Shown piece by piece: positions 16,966 to 24,378 of a DNA stretch of 64,000 bases. Numbering within the stretch: position 1 is the first letter of the stretch; each line of letters starts with the position of its first letter. The notes under the pieces are model-generated. The model was not told where the DNA came from. It worked only from the letters and a program-made list of their open reading frames with translations, and ran no database searches. Location: contig NZ_CP186274.1 in the NCBI RefSeq assembly GCF_049331405.1, positions 3,100,001-3,164,000 on the forward strand. The letters run 5' to 3'. The DNA is from PoT sp049331405. Its GTDB lineage: Bacteria > Planctomycetota > Planctomycetia > Isosphaerales > Isosphaeraceae. A program made the translations under genes and the position numbers.

Positions 16966-18633
16966 ATGCCTCCCAGCGTTGTCCCCGGCTTGAACTTCCG
17001 CGACTTCCACCTGCTGGCCCCCCACACGATCCTCGCCTTGTGGGGGCTCGTCGTGGTGATGGTGGACGTCACGATCCTCCGGGGCCAGGGCGACGACGAG
17101 CGCCGGCTGGCGACCGGCCGGCTCGCGCTCCTGGGGACGCTCGGGGCCCTGGCGGCGTCGTTCGTCCCGCTCGTGATCCGCTTCGACCTCCTGGGGTTGG
17201 CGAGGCATATCAACATGGCCGGGATCGATTATGCGACCCAGGCCGACCCCTACTTCTTCTTCGGGACGCTCGCCGACGACCTGCTGACGCAGTCGTTCAA
17301 CGTGATCTTGCTGGCGATGCTCGTCCTCGTGGTCGGTCTCTCCCTGACCTGGTCGTTCACCGAGAGCTGGGGGGAATACCACGCCCTATTGCTCTGGTCG
17401 ACCGTCGGGATGATGCTGCTGACGGCCTCGGAGGAACTCCTCACCCTCTTCCTCTCGCTCGAGATGATGACGGTCTGCCTCTACCTGCTCACGGCCTTCG
17501 AGAAGCAGAAGCGGAGGTCGGTCGAGGCGGGGTTCAAGTATTTCGTGTATGGCTCGGTCTCCTCGGCGCTCTTCCTGTTCGGCCTGAGCCTCGTCTACGG
17601 CCTGACCGGGACGACCCGGTTCGTGGCGATCCATCAGGCCCTCTCCCCCTTCCCGGGGCAGGAGAGCGGCCTCTCGGGGAACCTCGCCGGGATGACGGCC
17701 GTGCTCCTGGTGCTGGTGGGCTTCGGGTTCAAGGTCGCCAGCGTCCCGTTCCACCAGTGGGCACCCGACGCCTATGAAGGGGCCCCCGCACCCGTCTCGG
17801 CCTGGATCGCGACCGGCTCGAAGGTCGCCAGCGTGGTCGCGATGATGAAGGTCCTGCTCCACGCCCTCGGCCCCTGGGCGAGCCCGGCGGCCAGCGTCGT
17901 GAGGCCCGGCTGGATCGGCGTGGTGGTCGTCCTCGCGGCCGCCTCGATGACGTACGGCAACTTCGCCGCGCTCGCGCAGAGGAACCTCAAGCGGCTGCTC
18001 GCCTACTCGTCGATCGCTCATGGCGGGTACTTGCTCGTCGGCATCGCGGCGGCGGGGCTCTCGACCCATCGCCAGGAGTCGGCCGGCTCGGTGCTCTATT
18101 ACCTGGTCATCTACGCGGCGAGCACCCTGGGGGCCTTCGCCGTCGCCGCCTGGCTCGCGCGGGACAAGCAGGGGGAAGACGTCGAGGACCTGAACGGCCT
18201 GGCCTCGCAGTATCCGGGGCTGGCGACCTGCATCCTGATCCTGATGCTTTCACTGATTGGGATCCCGCCGATGGCCGGGTTCTTCGGCAAGCTCTACATG
18301 TTCATGGAGGCGCTCAACCAGGACGGCGGCCAGGCCGTGCGGCTGGCCTTCATCTGGCTCGTGGGGCTCGGCCTGCTCAACAGCGTTGTCTCGGCCTTCT
18401 ATTACGTGAGGATTCTCAGGGCGATGTTCCTGCGGCCCCCCGGGGCGGTCTCATTCGCCCCGCCGTCGGCCGGCATCGCGCTCCCGATCGTCCTGGGCGC
18501 GGCCATCGTCATCGGGTTCGGCATCCTCCCCGGCCCGCTCGTCAATCTGATGAAGGGGGCGGCGGTCCCGATGCTCTCGTCGGTCGAGGCCCCCATCGAG
18601 CCGGTCGGGCCGACCACGGCGCCGCCTCGCTGA
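16966..18633 (+). CDS. nuoN: NADH-quinone oxidoreductase subunit N
   Basis: This 555-residue antiporter-like proton-pumping subunit has about 14 helices. The proton-translocation motifs of the family are visible: SLEMMTVCLYLL (helix 5 glutamate), VGFGFKVASVPFHQWAPDAYEGAP (broken helix 7 region), NLKRLLAYSSIAHGGY, and GIPPMAGFFGKLYMF. It is the most distal member of the cluster and the only one of the three antiporter-like subunits (L, M, N) present. A weak ribosome site precedes the ATG. Confidence 0.93.
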   Translation: MPPSVVPGLNFRDFHLLAPHTILALWGLVVVMVDVTILRGQGDDERRLATGRLALLGTLGALAASFVPLVIRFDLLGLARHINMAGIDYATQADPYFFFGTLADDLLTQSFNVILLAMLVLVVGLSLTWSFTESWGEYHALLLWSTVGMMLLTASEELLTLFLSLEMMTVCLYLLTAFEKQKRRSVEAGFKYFVYGSVSSALFLFGLSLVYGLTGTTRFVAIHQALSPFPGQESGLSGNLAGMTAVLLVLVGFGFKVASVPFHQWAPDAYEGAPAPVSAWIATGSKVASVVAMMKVLLHALGPWASPAASVVRPGWIGVVVVLAAASMTYGNFAALAQRNLKRLLAYSSIAHGGYLLVGIAAAGLSTHRQESAGSVLYYLVIYAASTLGAFAVAAWLARDKQGEDVEDLNGLASQYPGLATCILILMLSLIGIPPMAGFFGKLYMFMEALNQDGGQAVRLAFIWLVGLGLLNSVVSAFYYVRILRAMFLRPPGAVSFAPPSAGIALPIVLGAAIVIGFGILPGPLVNLMKGAAVPMLSSVEAPIEPVGPTTAPPR

Positions 18634-18713
18634 CCGGCGGGGCTCCCGATTGCTGTGGCGACCTGGATTTTTCGAACCGTTTGGGAATCGTTGGGGAAGG
18701 ACGTCGGGCGGTC

Positions 18714-19121
18714 ATGGCCATCATCAATACCTTGCAGAAGTGCCTGGAGAGTCCCTACCTCTTCAAGGACGAGGCGGCCCCGGCCAGGATCCCCACCTTG
18801 TTGACGAAGGCCGCGGACCGACTCGAGGCGGCGGCGAATCTGGTGAAGGGGGGGCAGAAGGAGTCGGCCGACGTGGCCTTCCTCTGCTACGAGTCGATGT
18901 TCTCCTGCCTCCGCGCCCTTGTGTATCAGCGAGGCTATCGCGAGGCCGGGTTCCGCTGCCTGCTCCTGGCCTGCGAGGCCTTCTACGTGAGGGAAGGGAT
19001 GCTCGAGGCTGAGCACGTCCACGCCATCGAGAAGGTCCAGGCGCTGAAGACGACGCCCGATGAAAGTCTCATGCTCGCATCGGCTTTCATCCGAAAAACC
19101 CTAGAGATCCTCGGAGAGTAG
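18714..19121 (+). CDS. HEPN-like (UPF0332-type) protein
   Basis: This helical protein of about 135 residues follows the pattern of HEPN-domain proteins: paired helices (ADRLEAAANLVKGGQKESA), then YESMFSCLRALVYQRGYREAG, then a C-terminal four-helix-bundle segment ending FIRKTLEILGE. HEPN proteins often partner a minimal nucleotidyltransferase as toxin-antitoxin pairs or act as ribonucleases, but no such partner is adjacent, and the RNase R-x4-6-H motif is not obvious. The start was set at the internal ATG 18714 (MAIINTLQ). The assignment is tentative. Confidence 0.55.
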   Translation: MAIINTLQKCLESPYLFKDEAAPARIPTLLTKAADRLEAAANLVKGGQKESADVAFLCYESMFSCLRALVYQRGYREAGFRCLLLACEAFYVREGMLEAEHVHAIEKVQALKTTPDESLMLASAFIRKTLEILGE

Positions 19122-19278
19122 GGGGCTGACCTTCCGGTTCGTCTTGCGCGGCGCCGCCCTTGACCGTCTCGACGAATTATGACAAAAGGTTTAGCGGACC
19201 TCCGGCCCTCTCGGGTCGAGTCGCCCATCGGGATGGATTCCCGCAACCGGGCATGCCTCCAAAGGATGGGAGGACTGG

Positions 19279-20850
19279 ATGGATCACGAAATTTCGCGGA
19301 CCGATCGGGTTCGTACCGGGCTGCCGCCGCACCGCTGGACGAAGGTCGACGACCCGGAGAGCGTCTCCGTCGTCGCCTCCTATCCGACGGTGATCGCGGG
19401 GGGCGGGCCGGCCGGCCTGACCGCCGCGTTCGAGCTGACCAAGCACGGCCACCCCTGCGTCGCCCTCGAGGCCGACGCCACGATGGTCGGCGGCATCAGC
19501 CGGACCGATGAATACAAAGGCTACCGCTTCGACATCGGCGGCCACCGGTTCTTCTCCAAGAGCGAAGAGGTCAACCGGCTCTGGGATGAGATCCTCGGCG
19601 ATCAGTTCATCACCCGCCCCCGCCTGAGCCGGATCTACTACGACCGCAAGTTCTTCCACTACCCGCTCAAGCCGGTCGACGCCTTCCTCAAGCTCGGCCC
19701 CTTCAAGGCGGTCGCGATCCTGGCGAGCTACGTCCGCTCCCGGATCCTCCCGATCAAGCCCGAGAAGAGCTTCGAGGACTGGGTCGTCAACCGGTTCGGC
19801 CGGCGGCTCTTCAACATCTTCTTCAAGACCTACACCGAGAAGGTCTGGGGGATGTCGACCAGCGAGATCTCGGCCGACTGGGCCGCGCAGCGGATCAAAG
19901 GGTTGAGCCTTGTCCGCGCCGTCACGAGCGCGCTGTTCCCCGGCAAGAAGAAGTCGAAGGGGGAGGTCATCAAGACCCTCATCGACAGCTTCAAGTACCC
20001 CCGCCTCGGCCCCGGCCAGATGTGGGAAGCCGCGCGCGACAAAGTCCGCGCCCAGGGGGGAGCCGTCCATCACGACAGGCGCGTGGTGCGGATCGACCAC
20101 GACGGCTCGTCGATCACGAAGTTCGTCTCCAGGGACTCGCAAGGCAAGCTGACCGAGTACCAGGCCGAGCACTTCATCTCCACCTTGCCCATCCGCGAGC
20201 TGATCCGGGCGATGAACCCGCAGCCCCCGCAGGCGGTGGTCGACGCGGCCGAGTCGCTCAAGTATCGCGACTTCCTCACGGTCGTCCTGATCGTCGACCG
20301 GCCCGAGACCTTCCCGGACAACTGGATCTACATCCACGAGCCGGACGTGCAGGTGGGCCGGGTCCAGAACTTCAAGAACTGGTCGCCCGACCTCGTCCCC
20401 GACGCGTCGAAGTCGAGCCTCGGGCTCGAATACTTCTGCTTCGAGGGGGACAACCTCTGGACGATGAAGGACGAGGACCTGATCGCCCTGGGCCGTCGCG
20501 AGATCGACGCCATCGGCCTGGTCTCCGCCTCGGAGGTCGTCGACGGCTGCGTCGTCCGGATGCCCAAGGCGTACCCGGTCTACGACGAGGTCTACAAGGA
20601 TCACCTGGCCACGATCCGGGGCTGGCTCAAGAACTTCCCCAACCTCGAGCTCGCCGGCCGCAACGGCATGCACAAGTATAATAATCAGGACCATTCGATG
20701 ATGACGGCGTTCCTCGCGGCCAGGAACATCCTGGGCCTGGGGAGCTTCGACACCTGGAATGTGAACACCGACGCCGAGTACCACGAAGAGGGCTCGGAGT
20801 CGAAGGCCGAGGTCGGGCGGATGGTCCCCAGCAAGATCCAGGGCGCCTGA
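19279..20850 (+). CDS. FAD-dependent oxidoreductase (UGM/protoporphyrinogen-oxidase-like)
   Basis: This 523-residue flavoprotein has a Rossmann GxGxxG near residue 40 (VIAGGGPAGLTAAFEL), followed by GGISRTDEYKGYRFDIGGHR, typical of the group that includes UDP-galactopyranose mutase-like and amine-oxidase-like enzymes. Later segments YTEKVWGMSTSEISADW and GLEYFCFEGDNLW match this subfamily. It ends RNGMHKYNNQDHSM, the FAD-binding C-terminal motif. Such enzymes are often linked to cell-surface polysaccharide or lipid-linked sugar synthesis, but the substrate cannot be read here. There is no signal peptide. Confidence 0.8.
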   Translation: MDHEISRTDRVRTGLPPHRWTKVDDPESVSVVASYPTVIAGGGPAGLTAAFELTKHGHPCVALEADATMVGGISRTDEYKGYRFDIGGHRFFSKSEEVNRLWDEILGDQFITRPRLSRIYYDRKFFHYPLKPVDAFLKLGPFKAVAILASYVRSRILPIKPEKSFEDWVVNRFGRRLFNIFFKTYTEKVWGMSTSEISADWAAQRIKGLSLVRAVTSALFPGKKKSKGEVIKTLIDSFKYPRLGPGQMWEAARDKVRAQGGAVHHDRRVVRIDHDGSSITKFVSRDSQGKLTEYQAEHFISTLPIRELIRAMNPQPPQAVVDAAESLKYRDFLTVVLIVDRPETFPDNWIYIHEPDVQVGRVQNFKNWSPDLVPDASKSSLGLEYFCFEGDNLWTMKDEDLIALGRREIDAIGLVSASEVVDGCVVRMPKAYPVYDEVYKDHLATIRGWLKNFPNLELAGRNGMHKYNNQDHSMMTAFLAARNILGLGSFDTWNVNTDAEYHEEGSESKAEVGRMVPSKIQGA

Positions 20851-20880
20851 GCCCGGAGCCTGGCTGAGCTGACTTGAAAA

Positions 20881-20917
20881 CGAAGAGGGCGATCGGGATG
20901 ACCGATCGCCCTCTTCG
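20881..20917. terminator. Bidirectional terminator
   Basis: A perfect 16-bp stem (20881-20896 with 20902-20917) with a 5-nt loop is preceded by AAAA on the left. It lies between the plus-strand oxidoreductase and the minus-strand acyltransferase-like gene and could end both transcripts. Confidence 0.8.
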
Positions 20918-20951
20918 CGTTGATGAGGTTCGTGCTTCGCGTCGATCGAGG

Positions 20952-22172
20952 TCAGACGCGGAGGAAGATCGCCCGGCGATACATCCAGTAGAGGATGAGC
21001 CAGAGGATCAGGAGCACGGCCGCGCCGTGGAGCAGGGGCGCGTAGGCCTCGCCCAGGATCTTGAACGAATCGGCGCCGAGGTGGGCCTCGAGCCGCTTGT
21101 GGAAGAAGCTCTCGAAGAGGCCGCTCATGCAGTAGGCGGCGATCGAGTTCATGCCGATCACCCGCAGCGGGAACGACCAGCCGGCCCAGCCCGAGACGTC
21201 GTTCAGCAGGTAGAAGGCGGCCATGAACAGGAAGCAGATGCCGCCGCTGTAGAGGACCCAACTCGGGGTCCAGATTCGCTTGACCACCGGGCAGATGCCG
21301 AGCGCACCGAGGCCATAGCCGATACCGAGGCTGGCCACCCCCGCGACCACCAGCCAGGCGAGCTTGCCCTTGTCGCTCCGGTCGCTCCGCAGGACGCCCC
21401 CCGCGAGCAGGCCGAGGATCATCGTCCCGAGGGTCGGGATGAAGCTCAAGGTCGCGTAGCCGCCGCCGTTGAAGAGGAAGGGCTTCGGCCTGGGGAAGAG
21501 GTTCAGGAACCAGCGGTCGAAGGCCCAGGCCGGGTTCGTGTTCTTGTTCCAGTGCGCGGCGAACCCCTTGAGGTTGTGTGCCCAGTCGGCCGTGGTCCCC
21601 GTCTGGGAATAGTCGAAGTCGCTGCCGGGCAACGGGTAGAAGGCGAACGCCGCCCAGTATCCGACCAGGATCAGGCCGAGCGCGATCCACTGGGCCTTCC
21701 TCGGGGCGAGCCCTAATAAGAAGAGGAAGCCATAGCCCATCCCAATCTGACTGAGCGTGTCCTCGAACGTGTAGTTCGTGAACGGCCGGCCGACCGAGCG
21801 CAGGGCGACGCCCAACGCGATGAGGATGAAGGCCCGCCAGAAGGCGTGCAAGGTCAGGCGGAACTTCGACTGACCCCGGGCCGAGCGGCTCGCCAGCGAG
21901 AAGGGGAGCGCGACGCCCACGAGGAACGAGAAGGACGGCTGGATCATGTCGTGGAGCACGCAGCCGACCCACTCGACATGCTCCTGGTGGTGGCAGAGCG
22001 TCTTCCAGAAGACGCTCGCCGGGATCGCCGAGGCCACGGCGCAGAATTGCAAGACCTCGCCCATCATCAGGAACATCACGAAGCCGCGGTATGCGTCGAT
22101 GGAGAGGAGACGACGCGAGACGGGCGGAGGCAGGGGCGGTGGGGGCAGGGGAGGTGATTCGGGAAGATTCAT
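20952..22172 (-). CDS. HGSNAT/DUF5009-type membrane acyltransferase-like protein
   Basis: This 406-residue multi-pass membrane protein has about ten helices. It begins with a proline run and then RRLLSIDAYRGFVMFLMM, the D-x-x-RG opening of the heparan-alpha-glucosaminide N-acetyltransferase/DUF1624/DUF5009 group. HEHVEWVGCVLHDMIQPSF supplies the conserved loop histidines, and SFLVGVALPFSLASR follows. Such proteins move acetyl groups across a membrane onto sugars, or are annotated DUF5009 with no known role. It is a single gene, convergent with the oxidoreductase and divergent from the small basic protein gene. Confidence 0.8.
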   Translation of the reverse strand: MNLPESPPLPPPPLPPPVSRRLLSIDAYRGFVMFLMMGEVLQFCAVASAIPASVFWKTLCHHQEHVEWVGCVLHDMIQPSFSFLVGVALPFSLASRSARGQSKFRLTLHAFWRAFILIALGVALRSVGRPFTNYTFEDTLSQIGMGYGFLFLLGLAPRKAQWIALGLILVGYWAAFAFYPLPGSDFDYSQTGTTADWAHNLKGFAAHWNKNTNPAWAFDRWFLNLFPRPKPFLFNGGGYATLSFIPTLGTMILGLLAGGVLRSDRSDKGKLAWLVVAGVASLGIGYGLGALGICPVVKRIWTPSWVLYSGGICFLFMAAFYLLNDVSGWAGWSFPLRVIGMNSIAAYCMSGLFESFFHKRLEAHLGADSFKILGEAYAPLLHGAAVLLILWLILYWMYRRAIFLRV

Positions 22173-22295
22173 CGTCGGGTGGTTCGCAAGAAGGGGAATC
22201 GCTCGTTCGGTTTGGGCGAAGAGACCATCTTACGCGCCGAGGGGCCCCAACAAAGGGCCGAGCGACCCCGGCGTCGAGGTTTGCCGCATTGCGGC

Positions 22296-22325
22296 TTGCG
22301 TCGACGGGATCGGTTACGGTAATAT
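22296..22325 (+). promoter_or_regulatory. Candidate sigma-70-type promoter
   Basis: TTGCGT (22296-22301) and TAATAT (22320-22325) are 18 bp apart and lie 92 bp upstream of the small basic protein start. The -10 is a strong match and the -35 a fair one. This is a pattern call only. Confidence 0.4.
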
Positions 22326-22417
22326 GCTCAACTTCGCAACGCCGCCGAGTTCGTGCGCGTTGGATTATGGGATGCCGTGATAGTGCTTTCGGCTTCGGTA
22401 TTGAGGGAGCTTGGCGG

Positions 22418-22612
22418 ATGTCGATCGACAAGAGCTTGAAGAAGGCTAGCTCGCTGGCCCGGTCTCGCAACGTCCTCACGAGGGCAGAACGCCTGGCCCT
22501 TCTCCAGGAAGATGAGCGTTGGACCCCGGAAAAGGGAGTCTACAACCTCCCGAAGACGAAGTATCGCCGCCTCGCCCCCGGCCAGTCCGGCCCGAAGCGC
22601 CCGGCGAACTGA
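22418..22612 (+). CDS. Small basic protein (TIGR04137-like)
   Basis: This 64-residue basic protein begins MSIDKSLKKASSLARSRNVL and continues TRAERLALLQEDERW, then YNLPKTKYRR. It matches the small basic protein family known from Planctomycetes, Verrucomicrobia and Chlamydiae, in which MSI..SLK, a R-N-VL-RAER block and a KVR-like end are conserved. The family has been suggested to associate with ribosomes or RNA, but no function is proven. It has its own promoter candidate and a strong terminator, so it is probably monocistronic and well expressed. Confidence 0.85.
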   Translation: MSIDKSLKKASSLARSRNVLTRAERLALLQEDERWTPEKGVYNLPKTKYRRLAPGQSGPKRPAN

Positions 22613-22657
22613 GCCGATTCGGCCTGGCCATTCCCGGCCCGCCAACTGGAACAAGAG

Positions 22658-22685
22658 AAACCCCCGGCATGACTGTCGGGGGTTT
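22658..22685 (+). terminator. Rho-independent terminator
   Basis: The 9-bp stem AAACCCCCG/CGGGGGTTT (22658-22666 with 22677-22685) with a 10-nt loop is followed by TT. It closes the small basic protein transcript and faces the convergent pterin dehydratase gene. Confidence 0.85.
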
Positions 22686-22723
22686 TTCGTCTGTTGAAAA
22701 ATCGACCTGGGCTGATATCGCGC

Positions 22724-23011
22724 TCAGCGGTCGGTCGAGATCTCGTTGACTTCGAGGGCGAACTCGAAGTCCTGCGGGGTCAGCCCCCCTTCGGAGTGCG
22801 TCGAGAGCTCGAGCCTCACGTGGCGATAGCTCAGCAAGATATCGGGGTGGTGGTCGTGCTTCTCGGCCAGTGCGGCGATTTGGTTGACAAACTCCAGGGC
22901 CCGTCGGAACGATGGGAACTGCCAGGAGCGAACCAACATGTCGCCATGATGCTCCCAGCCCTTGGCTGCGGGCAGCTTCTCGAGGATTTCCGGTTCGCTC
23001 AGCTTGGCCAT
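22724..23011 (-). CDS. phhB: 4a-hydroxytetrahydrobiopterin dehydratase
   Basis: This 95-residue protein matches the pterin-4a-carbinolamine dehydratase family in length and motif: EKHDHHPDILLSYRHVRLEL, the conserved His pair and tyrosine/arginine cluster, then LTPQDFEFALEVNEI. It dehydrates 4a-hydroxytetrahydropterin to recycle the pterin cofactor, classically for aromatic amino acid hydroxylases. No hydroxylase gene is next to it. The start at 23011 gives MAKLSEPEILEKL; an open frame continues upstream without a start supported by the family. Confidence 0.92.
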   Translation of the reverse strand: MAKLSEPEILEKLPAAKGWEHHGDMLVRSWQFPSFRRALEFVNQIAALAEKHDHHPDILLSYRHVRLELSTHSEGGLTPQDFEFALEVNEISTDR

Positions 23012-23175
23012 GAGATGTGACCTCGGGGTTCTGCCCGGGTGCGTCGGCCAGCCGTCGGGCGAGGATGCGGTAGCGGCGAGGCTCCGTGACCCGGATCGTT
23101 TTCTGCCTATTATTATTTCCGCGGGCCGTCGGCGGAACAAGAGATTAGAGACCGGCGCGGGGACTGCCAAGGGTA

Positions 23176-24099
23176 ATGACGACGATCCTCGTGTTCTTCT
23201 GCCTGGCGATCGTGATCTCCAGCCTGCTGGGCGGGATCCTGCCCCTCGCGACGGTGCTGACGCACACACGCCTCCAGGTCTACCTGAGCCTCTCCGCCGG
23301 CGCGATGCTCGGCGCGGTCTTCTTCCACATGATGCCCGAGGCCGTCCGGCTCGGCTCGGCGAATTCGCTGAGGTGGTCGGCTCTCGGCCTCGTCTCGCTC
23401 TTCTTCCTCGAGCGGTTCTTCGCCTTCCACCACCACGAGGCCCCGGCCGACCCGACCGAGCCCTGCCCGACGCATCCCCACGAGCACGCCGAGGGCCGTG
23501 GGCACTCCGCCGGCCTCGTCCACGCGGCCGCGCCCGGGAAACCCGGGTCATCCACGAAGGGGAGCTCGCTGCACTGGGGGGCGGCCGCCTTCGGACTCGC
23601 GGCACACTCGCTGGCCGGCGGCGTGGCCCTCGCCAGCGCCGTGGCCGCGAGCGACGCCGATCGCACGGCGGTCGGTGCGGCGGGCTGGGGGGTCTTCCTC
23701 GCCACCGTCGTCCACAAGCCGGCGGACGCCCTGACGATCGTGAGCCTGATGCTCCGCGCGGGCGTTCCCAGGCTCACCGCGCATCTCGTGAACCTCGGCT
23801 TCGCGCTCATGATCCCGCTGGGCGCCCTCTTCTTCTTCGTCGGCCTGGGCAAGCTCAGCCCCGACTCCGGCACGGCGGTGACCGCCGGGGCCCTCGCCTT
23901 CTCCGCCGGGACCTTCCTCTGCATCTCGCTGAGCGACCTGCTCCCCGAGCTCCAGTTCCACTCGCACGACCGCCTCAAGCTCTCGCTGGCGCTCCTCGCC
24001 GGGTTCGGCCTGATGGCCGTGGCCTCCGCCGCCGAGGGGGACGACCATCATCACCAGGAGGCACCGACGCCCCCGGCGTCGACGCAAACTCCTCGCTAA
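23176..24099 (+). CDS. ZIP-family metal transporter
   Basis: This 307-residue inner-membrane protein has about eight helices and a His-rich loop (FHHHEAPADP, then THPHEHAEGRGH) between helices 3 and 4. The family's metal-site motifs are AFGLAAHSLAGGVALA (helix 4) and ATVVHKPADALTIV (helix 5). The C-terminal tail has DDHHHQE. ZIP proteins import zinc or other divalent metals into the cytoplasm. It starts at ATG 23176 after AAGGG, and a Pro-rich tail ends the protein. Confidence 0.9.
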   Translation: MTTILVFFCLAIVISSLLGGILPLATVLTHTRLQVYLSLSAGAMLGAVFFHMMPEAVRLGSANSLRWSALGLVSLFFLERFFAFHHHEAPADPTEPCPTHPHEHAEGRGHSAGLVHAAAPGKPGSSTKGSSLHWGAAAFGLAAHSLAGGVALASAVAASDADRTAVGAAGWGVFLATVVHKPADALTIVSLMLRAGVPRLTAHLVNLGFALMIPLGALFFFVGLGKLSPDSGTAVTAGALAFSAGTFLCISLSDLLPELQFHSHDRLKLSLALLAGFGLMAVASAAEGDDHHHQEAPTPPASTQTPR

Positions 24100-24378
24100 A
24101 CTAATATGTCGATGTCAATCGATTCCACGGGCTCGTAAGTCAATATCCTGGTGATCCTTGGAGCCTTCGATCTGGGAGGTCCGGATGCCGAGGGCCCGTG
24201 GGTTGTCGTCTGCGCCGGAAATTCACGAGTCTTCTTCGTGGTCGATTGACTATGATGAAGTCGGGCTCGCTGCCAAACGCGGGCTCCGGGATGCGTTATG
24301 GCCCCCGACACGCCAACGGGAATCGATGTTGGATCCCGGGAGCGTCCGCGCGGGGACATGCCTCACAGGAGATGCTCG

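Noticed and set aside
19177..22479. A 1100-codon minus-strand open frame
   Set aside because: It overlaps an FAD oxidoreductase on the other strand and an acyltransferase in another frame, and shows no family motif; GC-driven antisense frame.
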